64,000 bases of DNA from Zingiber officinale. Taxonomy: Eukaryota; Streptophyta; Magnoliopsida; Zingiberales; Zingiberaceae. The stretch is from NCBI RefSeq assembly GCF_018446385.1, contig NC_055989.1, forward strand, positions 130,537,004 to 130,601,003, written 5' to 3'. The notes below the pieces were generated by a model. It searched no databases. It worked only from the letters and a program-made list of their open reading frames with translations, and had not been told where the DNA came from. Position 1 is the first letter of the stretch. Each line of letters starts with the position of its first letter. Both the position numbers and the translations under genes were made by a program. This document shows, one piece after another, positions 1-13,276 of this stretch.

Positions 1-3000
1 TGGGTTCCTTGGAGGAGAGAGGGATTACACCAAACTGAAGGGGGACACAGGCCCATTGGTTTATCCAGCTGGGTTTCTCTATGTCTATTCTGGCATCAAA
101 TTTCTGACTGGAGGAGAAGTCTTTCCTGCGCAGGTGAGATGCCAGTGAATCTGCAAAAGGTTTTTCCAGGTTATCTTCCATTTTAATGGCTTTGAATTAG
201 TTTTCAAAGATGTATTTGGGCTTTGTTGATAATTGTTAAAGTTTTTATGTGTTAAGCGAATGTTTATAATAACGTTATTGAGAATTCTTAAGAAGTGAAC
301 CTCATCCTGTTTGAATTTTCAGTGTAGGAGAACGGGACATTGAATGTAGAATGTAGAGCTGTCATTGTTACCTGAGAAATTGCATTTCTTTTTTTCCTTT
401 TGAATTGATGTGCTTCTAAGATGTAGATATGTTATTTACATTATTGATCATGCAGTTATAGTTTCCTTAAGCTCATTTTCTCTTTTGGTCCTCCATATTA
501 TAAATTAATTATGTTCAATATACTTAAGAAAAAAATTGATGGAATAGTTAGGCTGGAAGGATAAGAAATTCCTTTAGGTTTTGAATATCTTGGATCAATT
601 ATTTAACAAGAATGGAATATTCAATGCAAGTTCACTTGCCGGTGATGTTATCTTGCATACAGTTCAATGCAATAGGAAATGAATCGATTAGATTTAAATA
701 TTGCCGGTGATGTTGTCTTGCATAGAGTTCAATGCAAGGATGAGATAAGGTTCATGCAGCCACTCCCAAATAATTGGGATAAATATAATTGATTGATGAT
801 GGTGATAGGGATATCCATGCCTTTCGGCAATCTTATGAGATATGTGAATTGCCATATCTAATTATTTTAGGAGCTACAAACAATGAAAATATCTTCCTAG
901 GAAAATAAGTGAAAAAAACTCTGTTTCTCAGTTCTTTCAAGGGTCAAACTGATCAGGCTTTTACTTATTTACTTACCATTAGAAGGGCTATTAAAAAGTT
1001 TGCTTGTGGTCTTCTTACACACATGATGAAATATTAGTGTGATTAATTATGTTCTTACCATTGTTTACCTCTTGCAGATCTTGTTTGGCATTCTTTATAT
1101 AATAAACCTGGCGGTTATTTTCTTCATCTATATAAAATCAGATGTGGTATGAAAACTCTTGAGAGTTTATTACAAGAAGTTACTTATGTCTTTGTTACCT
1201 CTCTGTTGTTTTTGTCCATGTGCTTCATATAACAATTTTGATATGTTTGTGGTTTATTTACTGAAATTCAATTTGGCTGTCTCATACGATATGCATTTTT
1301 TACCTCACTTATGTAGCTGAACTACTAGATCTTTTTTCTGTGCGTCAGCATATTTATGTTATTTCATTTCTTAGTCTTAGTGTATGAATGTCTTCTATGC
1401 TGGGTGATGTCTCTAACTAAACCTTTTTTCTTATTTAGAATCTTAAGGCAAAACTTGGTCTTCATTTTACTGGTTTTGTTTCTGTTGTTGTTTTAACTGG
1501 TAGCACAAATTGTCTTGCATACTCCATGAGAGTAATAGCATTATATTTCTTGTTTTTCATTGAAATTTATGACACAAGCTAGATTGGGACATCTTTGCTA
1601 GCATTTATGTATCATTGTCAGTACTGGTTAGTGGAAAATATGTATCAAATATATAAAATAAATCACAGTTATATTATATAGAAATCATTGTTGATTGATC
1701 CTTGAAAAAAATTTAGATCAGATGAATGCAAAGGATAATTATTAAACTGGATTTTATGCATCATAAAATAAGTTCCTCACATCTGACTGTTTTACATGCA
1801 TTTCCGTCTCTATGATTATTTTCTATGCCACCTTTGATCTTTGAATATTTTGACAGCTTCCATGGTGGGCTTTCAGTCTCCTTTGTTTGTCAAAGAGGGT
1901 GCATTCCATTTTTGTTCTTCGTCTGTTTAATGACTGTTTTGCAATGACTTTGCTTCATGCTTCTCTAGCTTTGGTTCTATGTCAAAAATGGCATATGGCT
2001 TTGATTATTTACAGGTACACACTTTTTTTATCTGTCAAATATCATAAGCAATAGTAAATGAGGTTTATGACTATGATGGTTGATGTCTATTTGTGTTTTG
2101 ATCTTTCACATTTGCCTTTTGTCTCTGTAGTGGATCTGTGGCAATTAAGATGAATGTTCTTCTTTATGCACCACCTCTGTTTCTGCTCATGTTGAAGGTA
2201 TACAAATATGCTCCTGAAGATCCATTTATTAGATATTTTGGTTCATCTGTAATCTGTTGTTGCTTATTGATAGTTTTCTGTTGTTAATTTGAGTATCATG
2301 CTGTAGGCTCTTGATATTAAGGGCGTCTTTTCTACCTTGTTTGGTGCTGCACTAGTGCAGGTATCAGTCTATGAATCTACATGTTTTTCTTTACCATATC
2401 CTTCAAAGTGTAAATTTCTTGTTCTACTTCTACACATTTTAAAAATTTGGATTATTACAATCTACTTAATATTGGAATCTCTTCCATAAAATATTTTTTC
2501 TTATTCTTTTCATGTTGCTCTTTCCTGTACTGGTATTCTTGAATTGGCTTTAATTCATCCATATCAGGTTTCACTTTTTAGTGAAATTTTATATTTCCGA
2601 ATTTGTCTCTCTCCTTGAAAGGTCCTTTACAGTTTACCCACTAAGGAAATTTGGCCATTAGTATTCTGTTTACTGTTTGAATGAACTGAATTGTCACATT
2701 TGACATGTACCTGGTACTAAGTTACTCACTGCAGTTTAAGATTTTATGCTCTCTTCTTCATATAAAGTTACTTTGATGCAATATCTAAATCTGTAAAGAA
2801 AGGGAGCTAAGAATTTGTTTCTCATCTTCCATTTTCTATGTAGATGTTAATCCTTGCGAAAACTGAAATTTTCTCGCTATTTCTTTTGTCATTTACCCAT
2901 TAAATTACAAAACCTTTATTGTTTTAAGCCCTGATATATATTACTCTGTTTACTTGATTTGTATTCCAGTTGTATAAGCCTAAGGTAGAAGTTGATAAGT

Positions 3001-5692
3001 CAATTTCACTCAAGTTGTGCTTGTTTCAGATGATATTGCGTATTTATATTATATAGTTGTGGCAAACTAGGCCTAGAACTGAACTAAATGGATATGTTAG
3101 GTCCAAATCGCATCTTAACTATGATAACTTGTCACCTTGCTGGTTAATTTTCTGGCATCATGTGAGTTTTCTTTCCAAGTTCATGTCGAAAGATGCCTGC
3201 TTGTTGATAGAGGAGAAAGATAACCAATCTACTACAAAGAAACAATTTTTTCATTGAGATCATTTTCAGAGTGATGAATTAGTTATTTACTTATTTATTA
3301 ATAGCTATTCAGTTCTATTTGAATTCTTTTTTCCAATAAGAGTCTGCCCATATATGACCTTAGTTGTATAGTGATAATTTTGTGATATTGGTGTAATTAC
3401 TTTGACTTAAACCAGCCTTTGATGTTCCTTATAGTGCTATCACCTCAACAATGCTTAGTTTTCTAGATTTATCTATACTTATTTATTATTTTATGCCTTC
3501 ATCTCTTTATAAAATAATAATTTGATCACTTGAACTCTGGTTTTTAAGAGTTTGATGCTCTTTCAACTCAATGCTTAGCAAACCACTTATGGATTTACAT
3601 TTCCCTTCTTAACAATTAAATGGTGAATTTGCAGATCATATTGGGCTTACCTTTCTTGCTGACATATCCAGTTGAGTACTTATCAAGAGCCTTTAACCTT
3701 GGACGTGTCTTCATTCATTTCTGGTGCATATTCAATCTTGACAACCTTAGATATTTCCAGTATAATTGATTGTCCTAAAAAATAAATTTATACTTTCTTT
3801 ATAACATATTCCATTGCTAAGTTACAACTTGTAGAAGCGAAGACACCACCTTAGTAGACGAATACAGGCAACATAAACACTACATAGTTTAAAATTGTAT
3901 AATTTCGCCATTAGCCCAAAAATTGATATAAAATTTTAAAAATTTTACACTACCCTCATAATCATAGATTTTTAATTATATTTTACCCTTACATATTTTC
4001 ACATAAAATTGTACTTTACATTTCATTTATAATCTAAGTCATTATCTCTTAATGCTAAATTATTTAATGATAACAAATGATTATTTAAGATAAGGATAAT
4101 CATTTTATTTAATTAATATAATTTTGGGTGTTGATAATTGGTTAATTTCTTTGGTACTATTAATTTGTTGTTTTTTGTAGATATATTTATATAATAATGG
4201 AGTTAGGCAAGATTTTCTATCGTTTACATTAGTTTTACTATGAAAATGAATATTTTAAATCAAATATTTTTTATTTTTATTTAAAAAAATAGTGTAGAAA
4301 GTGAATGTTTGTTTGCCAAATAAGATTTTATAATTTTCATCTCTTTCAAAACGTTTTTGTTTGATATAGCAAACAAATGTTCATTTTTGTACATGCTGAT
4401 ATTAGGTCCCAATTATGTTAGGTTGGTAATGAATATTTTCTTGTCCTGGAGATTACATACTGAATGTGCTGATATCCTTATCCGTGGAGATTATTTTGGG
4501 CTCCTACATCTTAATCACTAGTTTCTTCCAAGACATAGGAAAAAATGCTTTTAATGTTTGTACTTGTCGCGTGTGTTTCAGGATATTGATGGGGTTAGAT
4601 ACACACATAATTCTCATAGCATGATTTTTTCAGGTCTGTTAATTTCAAGTTTGTTCCAGAACAGATATTCGTATCAAAGGAGTTTTCCATTGCTCTGTTG
4701 GTTCTTCATCTCATGTTGCTTGCAACTTTTGCACAGTTTAGGTGGTCCAAGTGAGTGCTTAAATCTTTGTTCCTTCTTCTTTCATTCTGATCTTCTTATA
4801 TCTGTTTGACCATGTACTAATATGCATCCTTCTCTAACAAGACTGAAACATTTTAATCTGAAATTAACTGTTTTCTGAGAATATCTAAAGTGCAGGAAGG
4901 ATCATTTTACACAATGTTTTGCTTATAACATCTACAAATTACATTATCTATAGTTACTCAGAGTTGCAACATTTATGAAATACTAAAAGTCAGTGAATCC
5001 ATCAACTTGCATTGGCAGGAGCGAAGGGCTTTTTATTCTCTTGAAGGTCAAAGTCAGTGATGCCTTATCATCTATTCGACGATTTCATTCCTATGAACCA
5101 AGAACCAAAACTCTTAACAAATCATGTATGCTTTAAATTTTTACCAAGTATTTTACCTTGTGTTTCCTTTGACTGAACATGCAAGTGGGCTGACATCCAT
5201 CTAGATGTTGCTTCTGTTATGTTTACCGGGAATTTCATTGGCATAGTATGTGCTCGGTCCCTTCATTACCAGTTCTACTCATGGTGAGTCATTTTCAACC
5301 TATAATCTCTGCAACAAATACACAACCCAAGTATTTGCTGAGTCAAACAAATACTACTAAATTCTTACTCTAAGAAGAAATCTCTCTGCTGTTTCAGGTA
5401 CTTCTACTCCTTGCCCTTCCTTTTGTGGATATCGCCTTTCCCTACACCTCTAAGGTTGGTTCTCGGCAAGATCATTCATTATAGACTCGTAATGCTTTTG
5501 ATTGATATAATTTGTTTTTTCAGACTCATTTTGTTTGCTGGAGTGGAGCTTTGCTGGAACATCTACCCTTCAAATGTCTACTCTTCATGTTTATTGCTGT
5601 GTGTACACTTGTTCATACTCCTGGGTCTTTGGATCGCCCCTGTCGATTGTGAATATGCTACTCAAAAACCATCAGAGAAAAAAGAAGAATGA
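1..5692 (+). CDS. ALG3: ALG3, Dol-P-Man:Man5GlcNAc2-PP-Dol alpha-1,3-mannosyltransferase (5' end outside window)
   Basis: This enzyme adds the first lumenal mannose (alpha-1,3) to the dolichol-linked N-glycan precursor in the ER membrane, using dolichol-phosphate-mannose. Eleven exons keep frame: 1-133, 1078-1146, 1857-2014, 2131-2197, 2307-2360, 3635-3723, 4634-4750, 5019-5125, 5205-5283, 5398-5454, 5524-5692. They give about 366 residues. Seen: the ALG3 signature [20 protein letters not shown] in the first exon, then [48 protein letters not shown] and [20 protein letters not shown], with many hydrophobic membrane segments. The N-terminal exon(s) lie upstream of the window, so start and promoter are not visible. 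The C-terminus ends in a short charged tail (KPSEKKEE) before TGA. All introns read as GT-AG; the 0.9-1.3-kb introns hold only AT-rich sequence. Family assignment is firm; exon edges were called by eye. Confidence 0.94.
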
Positions 5693-8600
5693 TCATTCTT
5701 CCATTTTTTTTCCCTCTTTAAATTACGTCTGAACACAAAAACTGAGTGGAATTCAACAGATTTCTGAATGACTTTGTTTCCTTTGTCCAGCTTTAACCAG
5801 AAAGGAGGGGCAGAAGGCTCTCAATCAATGATGCTACAAGACATCATCAATATCCACCACCTCAATTATTATTATTATTTTTTCCTTTAATTTTTTTTTA
5901 TCATTAATTATGATTATTTGTGGCAGTGGTGTCTGTTGCAGAAATCATGGCCTCTACCTTTCATAGAATTCAATTGAATCACACACAGCCACTCAACAGG
6001 TTGCCATTGGGCAACCTGTCCCAATTCCCAAGGCAAAGTAAGTGCTAATGGTAATTTATTGGAATGATTAGGAAGCACAAACAATGGTGTTAGAGAGAGA
6101 CCAACTTCAACCTCATTGAGAAAATAGACCACTCCCTCAATACATTCTTATCTATTGGCTAAGGCTCTAAGAGTTCACTATGGTTGAGGAGTCAATTCAT
6201 GGCCATAAATTTAAAGGATGCCTTGCGTTGATTGTAGGGCAAAGACAGAATTAGGCAAAGGAGTTGATTGATTGAAGTACTCAAATTGAGTTTGCCAAAG
6301 ATATTAAATGTATTAAGGTGATTGAATGGAGTAGGTTGGCTTGCCATGGTGAAGTGGAATAGTTGAGTAAATCAAGTTAGTCTACTTATAATGATTTGTT
6401 TAGCTCGCAAACTACTACGGAAAGGAGAAAAATTGAAAAAATGTTTAAAAAATTGATAAGTATTCTTTTAATTTGTGAAGAACACTTAAAATATATGGAT
6501 GAAAATATTGAAAATAATAATTTATTTAAGGTTGGATTTGAATTCTATTGTATTGAGAATTTCCTTGATCTTTTTTCTTTTCTCTTTTTATTTCTGTAGA
6601 AAGGAGAGAAAAAGTGTCACTAAAATTTTTTTTATCATTCCCTTTTAGGAGATCCCTAATCACATGATAGAAAGTGAGTGAAGTTGGAAAGAAGAGAGGA
6701 TCTATGCTTGTAGCAGTCGAATCGCAAGAGAGGAGTTTTTAGGGAGGAAAAGAAAAGGGCAAAAATAAATGACCTTTTATTGTAAAAAAAAATGCTAATT
6801 AAAAAAAAAATAAAAAAAAAGATGTTTATTTTATTTCTATTTCTATTTCTAAAACACTCTTGTGCTAATATTATTATAGAGAATCTTTAATTCACTTGGA
6901 TGTGGTTTATCTGATTTTATAAAAATTTCACCTGCCACCAAATAATATAGATGGAATAGAAGGAACGATCCATGGGAATTTAACTCTGTTGGGAAAACTC
7001 ATCCTTATACTTACTAGGGTTTGTTCTATGAGTGTCGTGTTCAAAATTATTTAAATATTATTCAAATATTGAAAAAAAATATTTTAATTTGATTAAAATT
7101 AGTATAACTTAGATTAAAAATAGACGAATATCATTGGATTAAAATTACTATAATAGGAACATATTAGTCAAAATTGTTATAAAGTAGATTAATTTTGAAA
7201 TAGTTGATAAAAAATATTTAAAGTAATTTTAGTTAAAGCTATTCTAGTTGTAGTTGTTTTAAAAATAATCAATGTGTTTTTTTTATAATTTAAGTATACA
7301 ACTCTTACATTAATTCTGAAAATCACTATGAAAATCTATAGTAAATATGAAAAGTACATATCATAAATGGTTTAAATATCATAGGCACATGATGTACCCT
7401 ATGAAAAATTTGAAATGTTTTTGCATAAAAAGTATGTCCTACTTTTTAATATAATGTTGAATTAGATAATATCATTTTATATGATCAGTTCGATGTTATA
7501 GAAATTTTCTATTGGTTGATAGGATAAATTAAGAAATATTCATGATGGATAACTCATAAGTTCAATATTATATGATTATCTGTCTCATTTAGAGAAAAAT
7601 CCTTATAAATATATCATAGCTCAAATATTACATATATTTGAGTAATAATTTGATGTCCTTTTATGTGACTGACTATAGTTTTAGAAACGTATTTATTATT
7701 ATTATTATTATTATTTAGTAAAAATCGAGCATTCTTATTATCACAATGATTGTGATGAAAAATAAGCGGAAAGGAAAAGCAAAGAAAAATAGTTGAGTGA
7801 TGTAAAGACATTAATGATCGAGAAATCTAGTGGGCAAAGAGACATCAATTAAATTTCTGAGGTGGAAGTCGAATACGATAGGTCTACTACTCTACTTTTT
7901 AGGACCGATTTATATTTTTTAAAAAAAAAATTGATTGTAATACGTTTATTAATTTTGAAGTACTTAGTTATCTGATATTTTATTTTATACAATATTTGAT
8001 AATCGGTCGTGGAAACTCTTCTTTCTTATGTTATTAATCCATTTTTTTAATTTTTATCGAATTATTATTTTTATATAAATAAATGTATAAAATGTAAAAT
8101 ACTAATATAATTATAAATATTAAATTAAAATATTAATTAATATTATATATAGTAAGTGAAAAGTAAAAATAAATAAATTGACAGTGGAGTCATAAAAAAA
8201 TTATTAAAAGAGTAAGATTTTTAACTTTTGATATGACAGAATATCAAATTCAATAAAAAATTTATGATATCCTTAATAGTCTTTCTCCTATATTTAGAAG
8301 GAATATTTTTCTAAATATCCCTAATTTTAAATATTCTTCATTTGAAAAGTACATTAGGGGGAGGAGATTTAAAATCACAGTTAGTAATAAAAAAATAAAA
8401 ATATATATTTAATGATAGGATTTAGAATATTTAAGAATAATATTTCATAAATATTTAATTTATGGGATATTTGATTCTTAATTTAGAATATTTAAAAAAG
8501 TGAGATATTTATTTTATAATATTGACATGAGGACTATAAATATTTTAAAGAAATACCTTATACAAGCTTGGCCTTTTGTCACTTAAGGCGGGCCTATGCC

Positions 8601-8850
8601 CGAAGAAGATAAACGAGGACTTATTTCGCTTTAATCAAACAACCTTTTAAAAAGGGATAAATCGAAACATTATTACACCTACTCTTTATATATAAAATTG
8701 TGAATCAAAGATCAATCTACTTTCATTCCATTAAAAATCCGACAACAACAACAAAATATTCAGCTTAAAATATTATCGTTAATTATTTTTCCTAGGATTT
8801 TACTCTTTTAATAAAATATTAGAAAATCAAATATTATTTTTATATTGTAT
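5693..8850. other. AT-rich intergenic spacer with no supported gene
   Basis: This runs from the ALG3 stop to the leader of the next gene. The first 200-300 bases are presumably the ALG3 3' UTR. The rest is strongly AT-rich with short A/T runs, a TTA microsatellite (7691-7716) and AAATATT-rich sequence around 8.2-8.55 kb. Short open frames here have no recognisable domain and no splice partners. A small GC palindrome (CGGGC-CTAT-GCCCG) sits near 8.59 kb. I see no intact mobile element with matched ends. Confidence 0.6.
7691..7716. repeat. (TTA)n microsatellite
   Basis: About eight TTA/ATT trinucleotide units in AT-rich intergenic DNA. Confidence 0.85.
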
Positions 8851-9257
8851 TTTGGTAGTTGCCAAAGAACGTACGCATCATGGGGAACGTGTCATGCATG
8901 TGTTCTTCGATCAACATTTTTTTTCTTGCATAATTAATTTCGTCGATTTATTCCATTTTTTTAATATTTATTATCTTCTTCTAAATTCTCCTCCTATCTC
9001 TTTCCTCTCCATCAATGCTCTTGCTCTCTCCTTCTTCTTCACTGAAGCAAGCAAGCGAGCAGCCGACAGCATCCTTCATCTCCACCCAAATTTGATCTTT
9101 GTATCTTCGCCAATTTCAAGTTTTTCCCGTCTATTTCTTTTAAAAATCGATTTTTTCTTGAGATCCATTGTTTTTTTTTTTTTTTGTTTTTGCTTCGTTG
9201 CGGTCAGTTTCAGTGGTGATACATAGTGAATCCCGAATTGAACCAGTTTGAGGTGAG

Positions 9258-12200
9258 ATGGCCAAAGGCGAGGGAGGCGGCGGCGGCGGAGGAGGAGGAG
9301 GAGCCGGTGGAGGTGGCGGTGGCGGCGGAGCGCCGAAGACGGATGACACGGCGCCCCACCCGGTGAAGGAGCAGCTACCGAATGTTTCTTTCTGCATCAC
9401 CAGCCCTCCTCCATGGCGTAAGTTTAGGTTAAATACCAACCGAGAATGATGGGATTGATACTTTATTTTATTGGAAGAATCTTGCAACTTTTTTTTTTCT
9501 GATTCCTTGATGCATTCTGATTTTGTTCTCATCCTTTTCACAACTTTTTTATGCTTAAACTGTACGATTATTGATTCATTGCCTGCTGGATTTTGATATT
9601 TTGGGGCTTTCGTTGTTCTTAGCTTTTGATTGTCAAATCAAAGACCTCGTTGCTTTTAGATTAAGAATCTTCTTCTGAAGTTAGAATAATTCCAAATTAG
9701 TTGTTATTGTTTTTCACAAACTAATAGATGAATTCCAAAATTCTGAATCATGCAGCTGAAGCTGTTCTTCTTGGATTCCAGCATTACCTGGTCATGTTGG
9801 GCACCACAGTTATCATTCCTACCATTCTTGTTCCTCAGATGGGTGGTGGAAATGTGAGTCCAAACCACTTTAACTATTTCATAATTTGAGAGATTTACTT
9901 TATCAATCGAGTGTTAAGATCCATGTAGATGATTGTTGTTACTCTATCTGCTTAATCTTGATCATGTCCTAATCTGAGGGTCACTTTCGATAAGCAGGAT
10001 GAGAAAGCTAGAGTGATCCAAACACTACTCTTTGTGGCTGGATTGAACACACTCATACAGACAACTGTTGGAACTCGGTTGCCTGCCGTGATTGGAGGCT
10101 CATACACATTTGTTGTGCCAACTGTCTCGATAATTTTGGATGATCGGTTCAGCCACATTGTTGATCCACACGAAGTACGTTTTCCAACATTAAAATTTTC
10201 CAGCTTGCATCAAGTTCATAATTTAACAACATGAGAGATTGTATTTTACTACTATCATGAGAACATGTAGACCACACCTACACTAAGATTATCAAGAATC
10301 AAACAACTAATATGCTAATACTAGTCATGAATTGGCCTATGGATAATTCGGTATGTGAGAATCATGCAATAACTCCTTTGTGAGGATACTAACCGCAAAA
10401 TCTTACGGGTATGTAATGGTGAGCAGAAAATGCAAAGATTCTCCCTCGGATAAGTGAATTGAGAAAAAGATTCTCATTGTTTTTTGAATGAAAACCAAGG
10501 TGATGCAGCAAAACAGAATAAGTAATTTTGGATTGCAAAATTCTTGGCTTGCAGAGATTTCGGAGGACAATGCGGGCTACTCAGGGTGCTCTTATTGTTG
10601 CTTCCATCATTCAGATGATTGTCGGTTTTAGTGGATTCTGGAGGGTTGCAGCAAAGTATGGAGTTGAACACTTTTGTGCATAAGTTTTGTTCTTTATGTA
10701 AAAAGAATTGTTTCATCCAAAAGTTATGATTGTGTTAGTAATTTTACAAAATTAATCAAATAACCCCGTATTGTGTTTCTGAAATTTATCCTTCAGTTTA
10801 AATTTGTCTAATTCCTAGTATATATATTTAACTGTAGACATTTAAGCCCTCTTTCTGCTGCGCCACTGGTTGCTTTGGCTGGCTTTGGCCTCTATGAACA
10901 CGGTTTTCCTGGAGTAAGATTTCGCCATTATCATTCTTTCTGAAGATTTTAAATGGCTTCATTTCGATGTAGTCGTTCTTAATTTTTTTTACTCTTAATG
11001 AATCAATTGCTGACAATGATACAGGTTGCAAAATGTATTGAAATTGGACTTCCACAGCTAATAGCACTAGTAGCATTGTCACAGGTATAGATTTGGACAA
11101 CTCTTTGGAGATTCTCTTAAAGCCTTAGTTTTCGGATTCATTAAAATTCAATTTCTTGCAGTATGTGCCACATTTCCTACATGTGAAGAAGGATATATTC
11201 GACCGGTTTGCAGTCATATTCACTGTTGCAATAGTATGGTTCTATGCTTACATCCTCACCATAGGAGGTGCATACAGGCATGCCGCACCAAGAACTCAGC
11301 TACATTGTCGTACCGATCGCTCTGGACTTGTTGGCGGATCTCCATGGTAGTGTCGAGTTGCCTATCTTTTTTGTTGTGTTTTGCACCATAAGGTTACTCC
11401 AATTCGACATCCTAGGAAATGAGTTTCGAGTTAGATTTTTTGCTAAGTGAGCATAAGAATGTGCATATATGCCTCCCTGAACTGCAGCATCGCTGTAATC
11501 TTGGGACCGCCACTGCAGCTCTCATATCAAGTTCATTTTGTGAATGTTTTAAAACAATTGCTTCGAACTGTCACCATGCGTTGGTAGAAGAAATATTTAT
11601 GTTCATGAGACCTTTTTATCTATAACTAGATTGGCCTTCTACTCGTACAGGATAAGAATACCATATCCTTTCCAATGGGGGAGACCAAGTTTCAATGCAG
11701 GTGAATCTTTTGCGATGATGGCAGCTGCATTCGTTGCTCTTGTAGAGGTCTTCTATCACGCTTCTCTCTTTCTTTCCTTCGAGTTACCTTACTAAACTCT
11801 CATATAGTAAACTTTGTCAAATCCAGTAGCTAAATATGTTTGAACATTTTACTTCACGATGTAGTCAACTGGTACTTTCATTGCGGTTTCGAGGTATGCA
11901 AGTGCCACACAGATTCCCGCTTCAGTTCTAAGTCGAGGTGTCGGTTGGCAGGTATTGAAACTAACAATTGCACCTTATGAAATTTATGAAAGATGTGATA
12001 CTAGTTTCGACTTGTTTGTTTAATTCCAGGGAGTTGGAATATTGTTGGATGGAATATTTGGGACGGCAAATGGTTCCACTGTGTCCCCGTAAGGCGATAG
12101 ATTCACACAATCTTAATGAAGATTATGCTTAAATTTTAGACTGATGAACTGATTACCTAACACTATTTCTTGATGCAGTGAAAATGCTGGTCTGTTAGCA

Positions 12201-12970
12201 TTAACTCGTGTTGGCAGTCGAAGAGTTGTTCAAATATCTGCAGGCTTCATGATTTTCTTCTCTATTCTCGGTGAGTCACTTGACTTTGCTTTGATATGCG
12301 ATTTCTCGCTGATAACTTTTAAGTCCTGCCAGCAAAATTTGGTTTTTGCAGGCAAATTTGGAGCTGTTTTCGCATCCATTCCACTGCCAATTGTTGCGGC
12401 TTTGTATTGCCTTTTCTTTGCATATGTCGGTATGTCTCATCACTCTAATTTGCAACTTTTTTTTTCTTTTTTTTTTCCTTACACCAAATTTGTTTATGTG
12501 CTCTAACAGGAGCTGCAGGTCTTGGCTACCTTCAGTTCTGCAGCCTCAACAATTTTAGGGTGCTATTCATCCTAGGGCTCTCGGTGTTTCTTGGCTTCTC
12601 GGTCCCTCAATACTTCAAGGAGTATACGTTAGTCGCCGGCCATGGCCCTGCACACACTAATGCCAGATGGGTAATGCTTTCTGTTTTGATCAAGATGCAA
12701 CTGAGCTTGTTTCCTGTATTCAATTGTTAATAAACCAGACTGTCTCTCCAGTTCAACGATATTGTCCATGTGATATTCTCCTCGGAGGCGTTTGTTGCGG
12801 GCTTGGTTGCATATTTCCTCGACTACACTCTGAACAAGAACGATAAAGACATGAGGAAAGAAAGGGGTTACCATTTTTGGGACAAGTTTAGGACCATGGA
12901 CAAAGACCCAAGAAGTGAAGAGTTTTATAAATTGCCATTTAATCTTGATAGATTCTTCCCATCAAACTGA
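9258..12970 (+). CDS. Nucleobase-ascorbate transporter (NAT/NCS2 family, NAT6-like)
   Basis: A multi-pass plasma-membrane carrier of the nucleobase-cation symporter-2 family, which moves purines, pyrimidines or urate in plants; the substrate cannot be read here. Fourteen exons keep frame: 9258-9417, 9756-9853, 9998-10174, 10555-10655, 10838-10913, 11025-11084, 11162-11346, 11651-11747, 11865-11951, 12030-12088, 12179-12270, 12352-12429, 12510-12670, 12752-12970. The protein has 549 residues, close to the plant family size. Seen: a Gly-rich N-tail (residues 5-24), the QH motif in GFQHYLVMLGT, VGTRLPAVIGGSY, FVALVESTGTFIAVSRYASA, and the NAT signature ENAGLLALTR across the exon 10/11 junction. 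The C-tail ends KLPFNLDRFFPSN. The start is the first ATG after a CT-rich leader (8900-9257). The gene is convergent with the potassium transporter, with 306 bases between stop codons. The long Gly run is unusual but is only low-complexity sequence in the cytosolic tail. Confidence 0.95.
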
Positions 12971-13276
12971 ATGCAGAGTTTCGCGAACAGCTTAAACAAT
13001 CAATCGGATCCAGGTGTGTGCTTTTCTTACATTGTTTGTAGATGTCTATTTTGTGTATTCCGATAGGTAAAGCTACATGTTATCTTCCTATTTCACTTCT
13101 GTATCGTAAAGGATAAATGTTTGGGATTATTACTTCTACCTTGGCCCCTATCATTTTTAACATGTAATTGTTTCCGTGATACTAAAAGATCTACCGAAAA
13201 CAATTCCTCTCATGCTGAAACTGAATACCTATGTGAATTTACACTGACAACTGTGATGTACATTCTCATTGAGCAC

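Noticed and set aside
8852-9226. Open frame of 124 codons upstream of the nucleobase transporter
   Set aside because: It is CT-rich leader or promoter sequence, Phe/Ser/Leu-rich, without domain or splice partners. The transporter ATG follows at 9258.
9140-9541. Minus-strand frame with a long proline run
   Set aside because: It is the mirror of the glycine-coding tract in the transporter's first exon.
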